Source: Sclerotiophoma versabilis (lineage: Eukaryota > Ascomycota > Dothideomycetes > Pleosporales > Didymellaceae). From it: a stretch of DNA of 64,000 nt. The DNA is taken from assembly GCA_012274445.1 (NCBI GenBank), contig JAAROD010000029.1, positions 1,763,902 through 1,827,901 of the forward strand, read 5' to 3'. Both the position numbers and the translations under genes were made by a program. This document shows positions 10,901 to 20,797 of the stretch, in pieces. The notes under the pieces were generated by a model. The model had not been told where the DNA came from, made no database searches, and saw only the letters and a program-made list of their open reading frames with translations. Within the stretch, counting starts at the first letter, position 1. Each line of letters opens with the position of its first letter.

Positions 10901-11305
10901 GCAACGAAAAAACTGGACAAGGTCAAGGTCGGACCATTTTTCATTTCTAAGCAAATCAGCCCAGTCAACTACCGACTTGAGCTACCCAAGGATGCAAAGA
11001 TCCACCCAGTGTTCCATGTCTCGCTGTTGGAACCTGCCGACCCAAGAACGCCAATCCAGAAAGACTTCCACTACCAAGCCGACGGCAACGATGAGTGGGA
11101 AGTCGAAAAAATAACAACACATCGAAGAACCAAGAAAGGTATTCGATACCTAGTCAAATGGTTAGGGTACCCGGAGTCAGAAAGTACATGGGAACCCCCA
11201 GCGCACCTTAAGAACTGCCAACAGTTGTTGCGGCAGTATCGGCGGAATCAGGATCCAGAGGCGGAGGATACGATCCCCAGTCGAGACCAAGGGTCCCGGG
11301 CATGA
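7886..11305 (+). CDS. pol: Pol polyprotein of element 1 (PR-RT-RH-IN-chromodomain)
   Basis: About 1139 residues, entered by -1 frameshifting at 7880-7886; the frame has no ATG at its start. Domains in order: aspartic protease (LLDSGAQANYIS near 7990); reverse transcriptase (LRLCVDYRKLND, ALDLRGAYNLIR, FGLTNAPA and catalytic YLDD at 9041); RNase H (ETDASDLALG near 9482, YTDHKNL); integrase with an HHCC zinc finger (HGHPG...CVQCQQNK, 10.02-10.14 kb) and the DDE core (TMDFV, SDRDKLF, HPQTDGQTERTNQ). A C-terminal chromodomain (EWEVEKITTHRRTKKG, RYLVKWLGY, TWEPP, about 11090-11240) likely steers integration to methylated-H3 chromatin. By eye I counted about 20 differences from element 2 over about 1060 residues, until identity collapses after TWEPP. 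The tail overlaps the antisense gene. Confidence 0.95.
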   Translation, partial: RQAPKECSVERSLNAIGDGSLIRLPIKLNGVVLSALLDSGAQANYISQTAMYRAGLVPRTKEHAYSLRVANGESMPEEPYIMYEVIAAPLEIQGHHEELTLDVFAKATHDVILGLPWLRKHNPEIDWTWERLSLRRCKCGTNASKPTQRTPRLVDEKEINNVSSTHKTRQDRAVDRVDKGSPSTTVKENKSAPPGIPDVYRQYAWMFKEELSAKALPKHQPWDCEIKLEEGKEPPFGPIYQLSEKELEILREYIKENLAKGFIRKSESPAGFPILFVPKKDGKLRLCVDYRKLNDITIKNRYPLPNISELQDRLSGAKFFTALDLRGAYNLIRMKKGEEWKTAFRTRYGHYEYTVMPFGLTNAPAVCQALINNVLRAHLDITVVAYLDDILVYSKTLEEHKVHVRQVLECLATADLRLKPEKCEWHKEEVEFLGYVVGRYGVKMSEKKIQVVKDWPTPTTVKGIQEFLGFVNFNRRFIKDYSMKALPLTRLTRKDTPFKWEQAQEDAFQSLKQACIEPPTLIAFRSGEPARLETDASDLALGACITQERGGQWHPIAYHSRKFTAPEERYDVHDKELMAIVDALQHWRVYAESCSELTIYTDHKNLVHFTTTKVLNRRQVRWSEMLGQYKFKILYTPGKENGRADALSRRHDLAGEKTINKFAILGVNKDGSLGPTQQLNLVMQVQQEQRIPEQVPEELQEEVISRHHDDALHGHPGIARTMELIKRHYEFPNMKDKVTKFIRNCVQCQQNKHSTHAKYGEAQAMEPPTAPWTNITMDFVTQLPPSKDPVTGYTYDSIFVVVDRFTKYAEMIPFRHSYTARQLATVFIDRIIRHHGMPESIVSDRDKLFTSNYWTTMLAALGTKKKLSTAYHPQTDGQTERTNQTMETYLRIYSNQEQDNWVSLLPMAQIAYNNKLSEATGTTPFFANHGRHPNLFTRSLNCPIQTESAIASAVRLKEVHQKSLENIARAQERAISYVNQKRKTAPQLKEGDKVYLLTKNLRTRRATKKLDKVKVGPFFISKQISPVNYRLELPKDAKIHPVFHVSLLEPADPRTPIQKDFHYQADGNDEWEVEKITTHRRTKKGIRYLVKWLGYPESESTWEPPAHLKNCQQLLRQYRRNQDPEAEDTIPSRDQGSRA

Positions 11306-11753
11306 GCCCATTTTCGAGAACAGTGACGTCATTCAACAACGACTCCTGTTGCTCCAGAGGCTCAATCTCTTCAACGAACTGAGCACTCGCGTCGAACCAT
11401 TGTTGTTCTCGACGCTTTAAGAATTTCTTTTGTTTACGCACCCGATTCAACTTCGCACGGGCAGCTTGCAAGGCGGCCATCGCGGCCTCCTCGGCCTCAG
11501 CCGCTTCGTCTTCCATTTGTTCCAACCGCGACATCTCGTTGTCGATTTTCGAGAAGTCGGGAACGGGCAGGTCAACTGGTTCACACTTCTTGATCCCGTT
11601 GTACTCGCAGTTTCCGCACTTCTTGCTCAGGGACGCCAACTTGCAAGGCAAGTTGTTCTTGGCGCAGTATTTGCAAGCAACCATGGCAATGAATCCGACA
11701 GCGTTTATGCGATCTCCTTTGGTATGACGGTGTAGAGTACTCCTGGAGGACAT
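11208..11753 (-). CDS. Antisense accessory protein: Zn2Cys6-like cluster plus coiled coil
   Basis: 181 aa, antisense to the element, between pol and the 3' LTR, overlapping the last 98 bases of pol. Cysteines at 27, 30, 37, 46, 49 and 57 give C-x2-C-x6-C-x8-C-x2-C-x7-C, the spacing of fungal Zn(II)2Cys6 DNA-binding clusters. The usual Arg/Lys-rich stretch between the second and third Cys is weak. Residues about 70-130 form a charged, Ala/Glu-rich heptad region that should be a coiled coil (dimerisation). Element 2 has an antisense gene in the same place with the same layout but almost no sequence identity. A start at 11753 gives MSS, as in element 2. The function is unknown; a regulator acting on the adjacent U3 is my inference. 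Confidence 0.7.
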   Translation of the reverse strand: MSSRSTLHRHTKGDRINAVGFIAMVACKYCAKNNLPCKLASLSKKCGNCEYNGIKKCEPVDLPVPDFSKIDNEMSRLEQMEDEAAEAEEAAMAALQAARAKLNRVRKQKKFLKRREQQWFDASAQFVEEIEPLEQQESLLNDVTVLENGLMPGTLGLDWGSYPPPLDPDSADTAATTVGSS

Positions 11754-11780
11754 CGGTTAATTCATGAGGACATGAATCGT

Positions 11781-11795
11781 GGAAGAGGGGGATAG
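11781..11795 (+). promoter_or_regulatory. Polypurine tract of element 1
   Basis: GGAAGAGGGGGATAG directly precedes the 3' LTR. It is the expected primer for plus-strand DNA synthesis. Element 2 has a different but equally purine-rich tract at the same place. Confidence 0.75.
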
Positions 11796-12296
11796 TGTTA
11801 CGATCTCGGAGGATGGCACGCGGGGATGGTGACTTATTACCAATGGCGGGCCCTGGATCGGCGGGCGCCAGGCCCCAGGTCACGTGATGTCTCACGAACT
11901 CCACACAGAACCTGGAGTCAGGAGTGTGAGACACGACAACACAACGTCACGTGATGTCCCACGAATCCCACATTGTTCCATGAATACCACAAGGCCCCCT
12001 ATGGGACTTGGTGGAAGACCATGCTACACTATGGGACATCTTAAGTATATAGTCAGTAGGAACACAACCCTTATGGTTCGTGTTCAACTTAGTCAATCAA
12101 GTTTGTCTTTGGAATCTCAACCCCCAACTCTCGAGCTAGATAGTCTACTCTATACTACTCATTGTTACCCTCCATTGTCACGGTGTCTCACTAGACAATA
12201 ACCCCAACCCTTACGGATCATCCTGTACCAGCGCTCATCCCTGAGAACCAATACGAATAGTGCTTACGAGCTTTGCTTGAAAGTACAACTTCAACA
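11796..12296 (+). repeat. 3' LTR of element 1
   Basis: 501 bp, read as identical to the 5' LTR at 5311-5811, including the TGTCYCA cluster. It is followed by the target duplication GTTAG at 12297-12301. Confidence 0.95.
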
Positions 12297-12301
12297 GTTA
12301 G

Positions 12302-13782
12302 CAACAGGACAACTACGCGCAGCAGCACTACTATGTTTCTTAGCTAGATTTAACTGCAGCTAATATAAGGCCTTATGTTTGCCTGTTTAGGGCAATTATA
12401 TAGCTTTCTAAGTGTTGCAAGCTTGCTTTTAACGCTCTTGTTTAGCTTTGCGTTTAGCTACTTCTTCTGCCTTCTTAGCTTTAACCTAGTCTTGCTCTTT
12501 CTTCTCTCTTACCTGTGCTATATACTTCTCTTCTGTAATCTTCTATTTATATAGCTTATTTACAGCTACTAACTCCTTTATCTCTGCCTTTTTTTTTAGC
12601 TCTTCTACTTTCTTCTCTTATTCTATAACAGCTATATAAGCACGCGCTTTATAGAAGGCTCTAGAAGACTATAATATTACTCTACTATAATACTTCTAGT
12701 CTTATTATAAGTCTAACTACTTTACAGGTTACTTCTAATACTTCTTCTTTTAGTATAGCTTCTAGTATAAGCCTATAAGTTTACTGTAAAGAAGCTCTAC
12801 TTAGCTTAAGAGGTAGTAGCTAGTTTACTCTAGCTTCTACGCACCTATACTATATAGATTCTTTACCTCTGCATATAGAGTACTATAAGCTTAAAGCTAG
12901 TCCTCTGCGCTATAAGCTAAAGAACTAAAAGAAACTAAGTCTAAGTCTCTTAAGGTTATAGAGTAAAATCTATTAAGAATAATATTAGTGTTTACTAGAT
13001 ATATACTAGTTACTGTAAAGGCCTATTTAACTAATATTTTAGTAAATATATATACCTAGGCAGGCTAGAATAGGCTAAAGAAGTTAGCTTTTAATAATAG
13101 AGATAGGCTTTAGAATTACTAGAAGTAGTTATTAAGTTAGTAGAAGAAGAAAGGCTTAAAGTAGACTATATCTAATAGCTATAACGTCTAGGTACTATAA
13201 GAAGGTAAAACAGCAATAATAATCTAATTCTAGTAATAGTATTCTAGAAATTTCTTAGTTAGGTAATTTCTATAGCTATCTATAATTAATAGGTAGTACT
13301 TTCTCTATACTTTTCTCTTTATATAATAGTTAAATACCTATTTAAGCTAAGCTAGTCTAATCTTATTATTTATTTAGCCTATAGAGAAAGAGGTAATATA
13401 AATTAAGTACTTTTCTAGATTAATATTAGCTACCTAAAGGCTCTAGATAGTTGAGTTTTTTTTATATAAAGATAATACCTAGAGAAAGAGCTATACTATT
13501 AGTATAAATTAAAGCTAATAAGCTTACCTACTTATAATTACTATCTTAATAAGCCTACCTAACCTTCTTCTTCTTTTATTAATACCTACTAAAGATACGC
13601 TTTATTCTATCTAGTACTCTAATAGTAAAGCCTTTCTTATCTATATTATATATATACTCTAGCTTAATATTATATTTAGTAATCTTCTACTATAGTAGGT
13701 TAAAGTATAGCTAGTACTTATACCTAGACTTAGTATTATAGTAATTAGAGTCTATACCTATTACCTATTATAATATAAGCTA
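12302..13782 (-). mobile_element. RIP-degraded pogo-type relic, right part
   Basis: This continues the relic broken by element 1. Read on the minus strand, 12300-12800 gives a Lys/Glu/Ala-rich C-terminal region typical of fungal pogo/Fot transposases, with many TAA/TAG codons where Gln or Trp would be expected. The sequence matches 28804-30780 closely, so two copies of one family are present. It is cut at 13782 by another transposon. Confidence 0.6.
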
Positions 13783-15648
13783 ATATACCTTATAGATAAG
13801 TAGTGTATATAGGTAAGTAGTACACTTTTACTAAGACTACACTAAAACCTACTCTATTATAGCCTGTACCAACCTACTCTAACACTATACAGAGTAGAAT
13901 AACCTCTAATATTACTTAGAAACTTCTTCTACTTTATTCTTATATATTTACGTATTATGCCTAGTCTCTCTATACTATTTATAGTGTTATTAGAAGAACT
14001 TAGCCTCTTTAGCACGTACTCTCTTTTTCTACTTCTTACTATTACTATACGCCCTAAACTTCTTAAGAGTAGTTATCTACTAGCCCTCTTTAACTATAAA
14101 GGTCTCTTCTACTTTAATTTACTTTCTCTTATATAATTTCTAGTATAAGGTAGCCTTATTTACTACTTAAAGCTTAGTAATCTTCTATTATACTAATACT
14201 AGCTTATATATAATTATTACTACCCCCTCTAAGACCTTCTTAAATGCCTTAACTATAGAGGTAGGTAAGCTATCTATATGCCTCTAAATTCTTGTCTTTA
14301 TAAGTGTTAATTACAACCTAAGTTCTAGAGTGTTACTAGAGGTCTATAACTACTAGAGTGTGTTATTAATAGAGAGTTATAGTAATAGAGTGCGCAGCTT
14401 TATATTAAGAGTTAATATAACCTATTCTAGGTTAAATAGGACTAGTCTAGCCCCTTAGAACTCTTCTTAGATATTACTAGAAGTAAATAAAGCCTTAAAG
14501 GCTGCTATAAAGTATAGTAGAAACTTAACCTTTATAATATAGTTAATCTAGTTATAAATAAGGTTTTTAGCTTAGCGCCTATACGCCTTCTTTAAAGAGG
14601 CAAAACAACCTATATTAAGAGGCTGTAGAAGGTATAATAAGTAAGAAGGTATATAGGCAGTAATAATCTTATTATCCTTATAGTATTACTAGAATATAAG
14701 TAAGTTATAGCTCTTATAGCTATTAATAACTAGTAGATAGTAGGTACTAATAGTATGCTCCTTTATATACGTGTTAAAGTGCTTTAGCTAGTCTAGACTA
14801 AGCTTATTAGTAGTTTAGCTATTATTAGAGACTCTAATTTTCTAATCCTATAGTAGGTCCCCCTCTTTATACTAGGAAGAGAGGTAGTAGTACGCCTTAA
14901 AGATAATAAAGGGTAGAATAGCCTAACCTTTAGTATTAACACCCTGTATAACTGTTATCTACTCCCTATTACCTAGCTAGACTACCTTTAGCTATTCTTA
15001 TTACTCTAAAGCTATAATAACTACCTTTGTTAATATAACGCCTATTATAAAGCTAGTCTTATTAAAGTTATAGGTGTTATTATTCTAAATACTATACTTA
15101 GCTTTAATATTAGCTACTAGGCTAAACTAGCTCTAGATTACCTTAGGATTCTTGCAGAGGGCTCTCTTGTAGTTATACTTTTAATTAAACTTTATTATAA
15201 GCTCTAGTTAGCGCTTAATAAACATACTAGGCTAGTTTAGGCTAATATAGCCTAGACTGCGCTTAGCATATAAAGAATTAGCTATATTAGCTACAGCTGC
15301 AAGCTAAGGGGGAAATTCTTATACAACTAGCTTAAGTATATGCTTAATAATTACCTGCTCCTTAGTATTAGTTAGGTTCTGTAAGTTAGCTATAGTATTA
15401 GCGCGTAAAGGTTGTTTAGCGCGTTATTTGCGTAGTGTAGTTTTAGAGATGTTATAGATAGCTATAGTGCGTTTTATAGAGAGCTTAGAGTTAATTCTAA
15501 GAGCTTAAACTGTAAGCTGTATTTAAGCTTCTTTTAATGCATCTAGCTGGCGCTGTTGTTAAGGCATTAGTAGAGAAGTAGTGTTTTAGTGTAGTCTTAG
15601 CAAAAGCACACTGCTTGCCTGTGTGCACTGCTTACCTGTAAGGTACGT
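13783..15648 (-). mobile_element. RIP-degraded Fot1/pogo-type transposon, about 1866 bp
   Basis: Terminal inverted repeats are recognisable despite RIP. The left end (ATATACCTTATAGATAAGTA from 13783) mirrors the right end (complement of ...CAGGTAAGC, ending ACGT at 15648), and TA flanks both sides. The minus-strand interior translates, with many stops, as a Fot1-type transposase: segments resembling LPFIIFKA, TTNKLSLDWLKHF and LLVINSYKSYN can be read around 14.6-14.9 kb. No function remains. Confidence 0.7.
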
Positions 15649-15650
15649 TA

Positions 15651-16180
15651 TAATTAACTCTAATTTAGAAGAAGTATAAGAAGTAGTAGAGTAGCTTACT
15701 AAATTCTATTCTAAGCGTAATTAAGCACTATATAAAGAAGAGAGTAATTTTATTCTATAAGCGAGTTTTAGCCTAATAGGAAATTAGTAAGCTTTAAGTA
15801 GCTAATAAAGCTACTATATAATAAAAGTTATATAAAAGAAAGTAGGTTTAGAAGAAATAAACTCTAATAGTTAGAGATAGGTAGTAACTAGCAGCTCTAA
15901 AGAAGTTTAGAGCGCGTAGTAATAAGAAGAAGCTAAAGAAGTAGGTGCGCGCTTAAGAGGGTAAGCTAACCTAAAGGCGCTGTAGAAGGTGTAATTAGAC
16001 TAGCTATAACGCGTAAATGTGTAAGATTAATATAGAAGTAGTCTTTAAATAATATTATATACTGTAGTCTGCTATAAAGTGCTAAAGTATAGTGTTTAAG
16101 GCTATAATAGGTTAGGTTTTAGTAGGGGCTTAGTAAAAGTAGCTTGCTTGCCTTTTAGCTTGCTTGCCTGTAGGGTACGT
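15651..16180 (+). mobile_element. 3' fragment of a RIP-degraded Fot-type transposon
   Basis: The plus strand reads as the end of a transposase with a C-terminal zinc knuckle (RRCRRC ... YNA-MCK pattern near 15.97-16.02 kb, with stop codons). A terminal repeat follows, ending GTAGGGTACGT at 16180 before a TA. The 5' part is missing or replaced by the element at 13783-15648. Confidence 0.55.
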
Positions 16181-16301
16181 TAGTTATAAAAGACAAGAAT
16201 TAGTTAAAGTAAAGAAGGGTATTAAAAGAAAAAGAGAATCTTTTAAATTACTAGAGAGAATAACCTTCTCTTAAATAGGTATAAGCCTCTCTAAACTACT
16301 A

Positions 16302-18143
16302 ACGTAAGCGGTAAGCGAGTCGCTTGGGCAAGCGAGTTGCTCACCTTTGCTAAGATTACACCTTATTTAACCTTTCATCTAATGTCTTAACAACCTGATC
16401 TTGAATTGCTTTCTCGTGAGGATAGGATAGTCCTTGCTATCTAAGCTATGAAATCTGACGCGTCGCTAAGCCAGCAACGCGCTGCTGCTATCTATAACGT
16501 TCCTCAAAGGACCCTCTCTGACCAACGCGCCAAAACCACCTCACAACGCGATTCCCATCCCAACTCATCCTGGCTTACTAGGGTTGAAGAGGACACAATT
16601 ATACAATACATAAGGAAGCTTAACGCGCAAGGCTTTGCCCCTACGCTTAGCTATGTACGTGAAATGGCCAATCAACTGCTGGCTGCCCGTCACAGTAGCC
16701 AGGTTGGGGAAAAATAGGCTAGGAACCTTGTACGCCGGAAGCCTAAGATCAAGTCTTAAGTAACTAGACAGCGCGATCACCAGAGAGTCCTATGCAGCAA
16801 CCCAGCTATTATCAGCCCCTGGTTTGACCTTGTACGCAACGTCAAAGCTAAGTATGGTATCCTAGACGAAGATACCTACAACTTCAACGAGACTGGCTTC
16901 CAGATAGGTGTTGGGGGGTCTGTTAAGGTGGTAACTGCGTCTGAGAGGCGTCTTAGACCATTGCAGGTCCAGCCTGGCGACCGTGAGTGGGCGACGTTAA
17001 TTGCCGCGATCAACGCTATAGGGTGGGTTATCCTGCCCTTTATCATCTTTAAAGCAAAGAACCACAACCAAGCCTAGTATCACAACCTAAAGGATTGGCG
17101 GATTGGTGTCAGCAAGAACAGCTGGACAACAAATAAACTGGGCCTAGAGTGGCTAAAGCACTTTATCCAGCACACAACAGCTCAGACAGTGGGTAGCCAC
17201 TGGCTGCTGATTATTAACGGCCACAAGAGCCACAAGTCGCTTGCCTTCCAGGATCTGTGTGAGGAGAGCAAGATTATCACTCTCTGTATGCCTCCTTACA
17301 CCTCCCATATCCTACAGCCACTTAATATGGGCTGTTTTGCCCCATTGAAACGAGCATATAAGACAGAGATTAATGTCTTAGCAAACAGCGACATCACTCA
17401 CATTGACAAGAAGTCGTTTCTAGATACCCTTAATCAGGTATTTAATAAGGCGTTTTCATCTAAAAACATCCAATCAAGCTTCCAAGCAACAGGCTTAGTC
17501 CTACATAACCCAGAGGTGGTGATATCACGGCTTGAAGTAAGGCCTTGTACAACGTCACCACCTCTACTACAGCCTGACCTTTGGCAACCTAAAACACCAA
17601 GCAACGCTGCTGAAATTAGGGCTCAATCAACGTTGATATCAAAGAGGATAAGGGAATATAGGAGTTCGTCAGAAAATTCAATCCAGGATATAGTGCAGCA
17701 GCTCCAAAAGGGAGCTGAAATGATGGTGCATGGTGGGGTGCTAATGGCAGCTGAGATAACCAGACTTCGAGCAGCAAATAAAGCAGCTTCTGAGCGTAAA
17801 ACACGTAAAAAGAAGCAGATCCAGCATGGTGGGACCCTATCTCAGCAAGAAGCAGAGGAGATAGTTAAGCGTAGGGATGCTAATGCGCTGGTTGAGGCTG
17901 AGAGGCGTGAGGAGAGGATGCGAACAGGTAGTGGTGGACAGGGTTCTCAACGCTGTAGGAGGTGTAGTGAGGCAGGGCACAACAAGCGCACATGTAAGAA
18001 AGATACTGTGGACTAAGTAGATTAATTTAACGTACTGTGAGCTACAGTACAACGTTGTGGTGTTGAGTTATAGTGTTGCAAAGGTCTAAGGCTTGAAAAG
18101 GTGAGCGACTTGCTTGCCTGAGCGACTCGCTTACCGCTCACGT
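16302..18143 (+). mobile_element. Fot1/pogo-type DNA transposon, 1842 bp, inactivated
   Basis: Inverted repeats of about 49 bp lie at 16302-16350 and 18095-18143 (starting ACGTAAGCGGTAAGCGAGTC and its near-complement), with a TA duplication at 16300-16301 and 18144-18145. It is far less degraded than the surrounding relics and still has near-normal base composition. It contains a single transposase gene with three premature stops. Confidence 0.88.
16448..18016 (+). pseudogene. Fot1-type transposase, three stops and all catalytic Asp changed
   Basis: About 520 codons from ATG 16448 in one frame. In order: N-terminal helix-turn-helix region (QQRAAAIYNVPQRTLSDQRA), CENP-B-like region, DDE catalytic core, and a C-terminal zinc knuckle CRRCSEAGHNKRTC. 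In-frame stops follow VGEK, PKIKS and KNHNQA; each fits a Trp or Gln/Arg codon turned to TAG/TAA by a C-to-T or G-to-A change. The three acidic positions of the DDD triad all read Asn: NFNETGF, LLIINGHKSH and QPLNMGCF, where the family has Asp. Every change is G-to-A, as RIP would give. The last 275 codons (17189-18016) remain open. Confidence 0.88.
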
Positions 18144-18145
18144 TA

Positions 18146-19197
18146 ATAGTAGCTCTTTTAAGTATATACCTAGCTGAGAACACGTTGTAATAAAAGTACT
18201 GGCTAACAGATGTCGCCAAAGCTACCAGAGACATATACGCACAAGCATCTGAAGAGTCCAAGAATAGTGAAGGGTTGAGGCCGCAGTACGCGTTGGCAAA
18301 CTGTAGGAGGCTGCATTCGCAATTGAATAAATCGCAGGAAGTGCCGCTAGGCCAATCGTAAAACGTGTTGATGAGAAGGGCTGTAAGAGGTTGAACTTGG
18401 CGCTAGCCAAAATTCTCCTTCGTTCAATTTGTAGACTTGCAGTCTGCGGCAGTACGGCAGTACAGTGCCTTGTCATTATTTAGACAAGGCCCGAGAGTAA
18501 ATTGTACTTTTTGGCATAACATTGGCGTACTAGTCAGTGTAGAATTGAGCTTGTACATCTTGAGCCTAGAAACGCAGAAAATAATATGGGGTAAATGCAT
18601 CGCTATTCTGATGTCAACGATGGTCTAGAATGATGAACGCGGGACACGGACGGGGTAGCCCACAGATTTAGTGATGATGTTTCATTGGTGACAAAATCTA
18701 ACAAGGATGCAAAACGTGCGATATGGAGTGGCGCGGATGGCACGTGTTGTAGATAAATAGTGTGTTTCAACGTTGACTAGGTCAGGCTAGCTTTGCTATG
18801 CACGTTGCATCCGAAAAGGATGTGATTGGAAAGATGTCGCCGACATCTGAAACGGAACTAGGCCTATCGGCACGAGCGGCAGTGACCGTAACGGCCTTGA
18901 TGATTTGGGAAGCATCTGGTACAAAATTAGATGTGTGTTTATTTAGCAAACTCCTGGAGCTCTGGCCCTTAATTACCACCACTATACTTACCGATCCTCC
19001 AAGACTATGCCCAGTACTTTAATATAACGTTCAATCTCGACTAAGATTGGACAACCGTCCAGGTTTGCCGAATCGTTGCTCAGGTAAGTGTATAACTTCA
19101 AGCGAAAAGGCGACATGAACAGATACAGCACCACACCACACTCTTTTTTTCACACACCACATTCGTTTCTTCTCTTCAATTACCAAGACTATCAAAC
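18146..19197. other. Intergenic region upstream of the AA9 gene
   Basis: Base composition is normal. Short frames on both strands (60-84 codons) have no recognisable feature. The last 150 bases are pyrimidine/CA-rich (CTTTTTTTCACACACC), typical of a fungal core promoter, directly before the ATG at 19198. I see no repeat. Confidence 0.4.
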
Positions 19198-20301
19198 ATG
19201 ATGTTCATATACTCCCTTTCGGTCGCCTCGATGGCGACCTTCGCTTCTGCGCATACTATTATGCAAAGCTTCAATGGTCTTCCCCAGGGTAAGGGAATCT
19301 ACATGCCCAGCAGCGACAATCCAATCCAAGACGTCAATTCTCCATCGATGGCCTGTAACGGCGCGCCCAACTCATACTTCAAGGTTCGTTAGGCCCAAAC
19401 ATCCTGCACCATTGCCAATAAGCCAGAAAACTAATTTGTATCCATCAGGCTCCGACCGACGTTGTTGAAATTCGTGCTGGACAGGAAGTCACCGGCGCGT
19501 GGCTCCACACCCTTTCCAGCACCGGACCTGATTCCACCGCCGACAACAAAGTTATCGACTCCAGCCACAAAGGGCCTACTATGGTGTACATGAAGAAAGT
19601 CGACAACGCCCTCAGCAATCCTGGTCTTGGGCCTGGTACTGGATGGTTCAAGATCGCCCATGCAGGCTACGAGAATGGCCGCTGGGCTGTTGACGATCTC
19701 ATCACAGCGGGCGGAGTCCAAAAAGCCACTATCCCGCAGTGCATTGCTAATGGTGATTATCTGGTGCGCTTTGAAGTGCTTGCTCTGCACTCAGCGTCTA
19801 ACGTGTACGTGTTCCGTTTCTTCTCTGACTTATTGCCTTGCTGACATTTGCGACAGTGGCGAAGCCCAATTTTACAACGGATGCACTTCGGTAAGAGTAT
19901 CTGGCGGCACAGGTGCTGAGACTCCGTCTACAGTGGCTATCCCTGGAGCGTACAAGGCCACCGATCCAGGCGTTCTTTTCAACGTCTGGTCTGCGGGCAA
20001 CGGAAAGCCGTACCCTAAGGGTCCATACTCAATTCCGGGACCGGCGGTCTTCACCTGCTCGTCTACTGGCTCGTCTGTTGGCTTGAACACTGGCTCGGCT
20101 GGCTCGGCTGCTGGCCCGGCTGCTGGCTCGTCGACCTTCACTACTATGGTCACCTCGACTCGCCCGACTACTCGCCCGACTACCCGTCCTACTAAGACTA
20201 CCAAGACCCGTCCTACTAAGCGCCCAACTACCCGTCCGACTGCTAGCATGGCCACTGGCTCGACTCCTAGCCCAGTTAAAGAATGCAGGAACAAGGTTTA
20301 A
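19198..20301 (+). CDS. AA9 lytic polysaccharide monooxygenase (former GH61), three exons
   Basis: Exons 19198-19383, 19449-19804 and 19857-20301 give 328 aa. Intron 1 (19384-19448) has an atypical donor GTTCGT but a good CTAAT branch and CAG. Intron 2 (19805-19856) has donor GTACGT, branch CTGAC and acceptor CAG. The signal peptide ends ...TFASA, leaving an N-terminal His (HTIMQSF) that forms the copper histidine brace. The second His lies in SHKGPTMVYM and the axial Tyr region in GEAQFYNGC. The family oxidatively cleaves cellulose or hemicellulose outside the cell with Cu and H2O2/O2. The catalytic domain is followed by a Thr/Arg/Pro repeat tail (RPTTRPTTRPTKTTKTRPTK) and no CBM1. The exon joins restore the family's consensus frame, which supports the splicing. 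Confidence 0.9.
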
Positions 20302-20620
20302 ACTGCAACCATTGCGTTGAGGTTGCTCTAATGGCTTACAAGTGTTTTTGTATATAAAGCTTTTTTAAGGGGAGGATATGCAGGTAGGGTATAGCGTCCT
20401 TGCAGTATCTTCAAAAGCATTTTGTAGGCAGGGAAGAGCGGCGTCTACACAAGGCCACCCCCTAGTAAGAAAAAACTAGACACTTTTTAATAACATAACC
20501 CACCCTACTGAATGTTAGTTTCCTAGCACCTATACAAAATGGCATCGCACAACATCTACAGGCAATTAAATAAGCTAAAATTAATTTCTAAGGCTATTAA
20601 GAAGCTATGTAATCCTACTA
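20302..20620. other. Region downstream of the AA9 gene
   Basis: It holds the probable 3' UTR of the AA9 gene (AT-rich, TTTTTGTATATAAAG near 20345) and then unassigned sequence turning AT-rich toward the transposon fragment at 20621. No gene is supported. Confidence 0.35.
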
Positions 20621-20797
20621 ACGTACTCTACAGGCGAGTTGATCAACAGGTAAGTCGATTACTTTTGCCAAGCCCCCACCAAACCACCCTTCCTACACTA
20701 ATGCCTTCCTAACAACACTACTTAGACGCGTTAAAAGAGCTTTAGATACAGCTTACAATCTAGGCTCTTAGACAAGACGCGAACCGCCCCTAGCAAC
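20621..20797 (+). mobile_element. 5' fragment of a Fot-type transposon
   Basis: After a TA at 20619-20620, a terminal repeat ACGTACTCTACAGGCGAGTT leads to the start of a transposase (ATG, then a DALKEL-IQLTI-ALRQDANR pattern with stops). It is cut at 20797 by an LTR. Confidence 0.6.

Larger units (their letters stand above)
5311..12296 (+). mobile_element. Intact Ty3/Gypsy chromovirus, element 1
   Basis: Two 501-bp LTRs (5311-5811 and 11796-12296), which I read as identical, begin TGTTACGATC and end CTTCAACA. They flank gag, pol and an antisense gene. A 5-bp target duplication GTTAG lies at 5306-5310 and 12297-12301. The unoccupied site is preserved in a related relic near 28800 (CGCTAGTTAGCAACAGGAC), which confirms both borders. 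All reading frames are open and the sequence shows no RIP although its surroundings do. Identical LTRs and open frames imply a recent, possibly still active, insertion. Confidence 0.95.
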
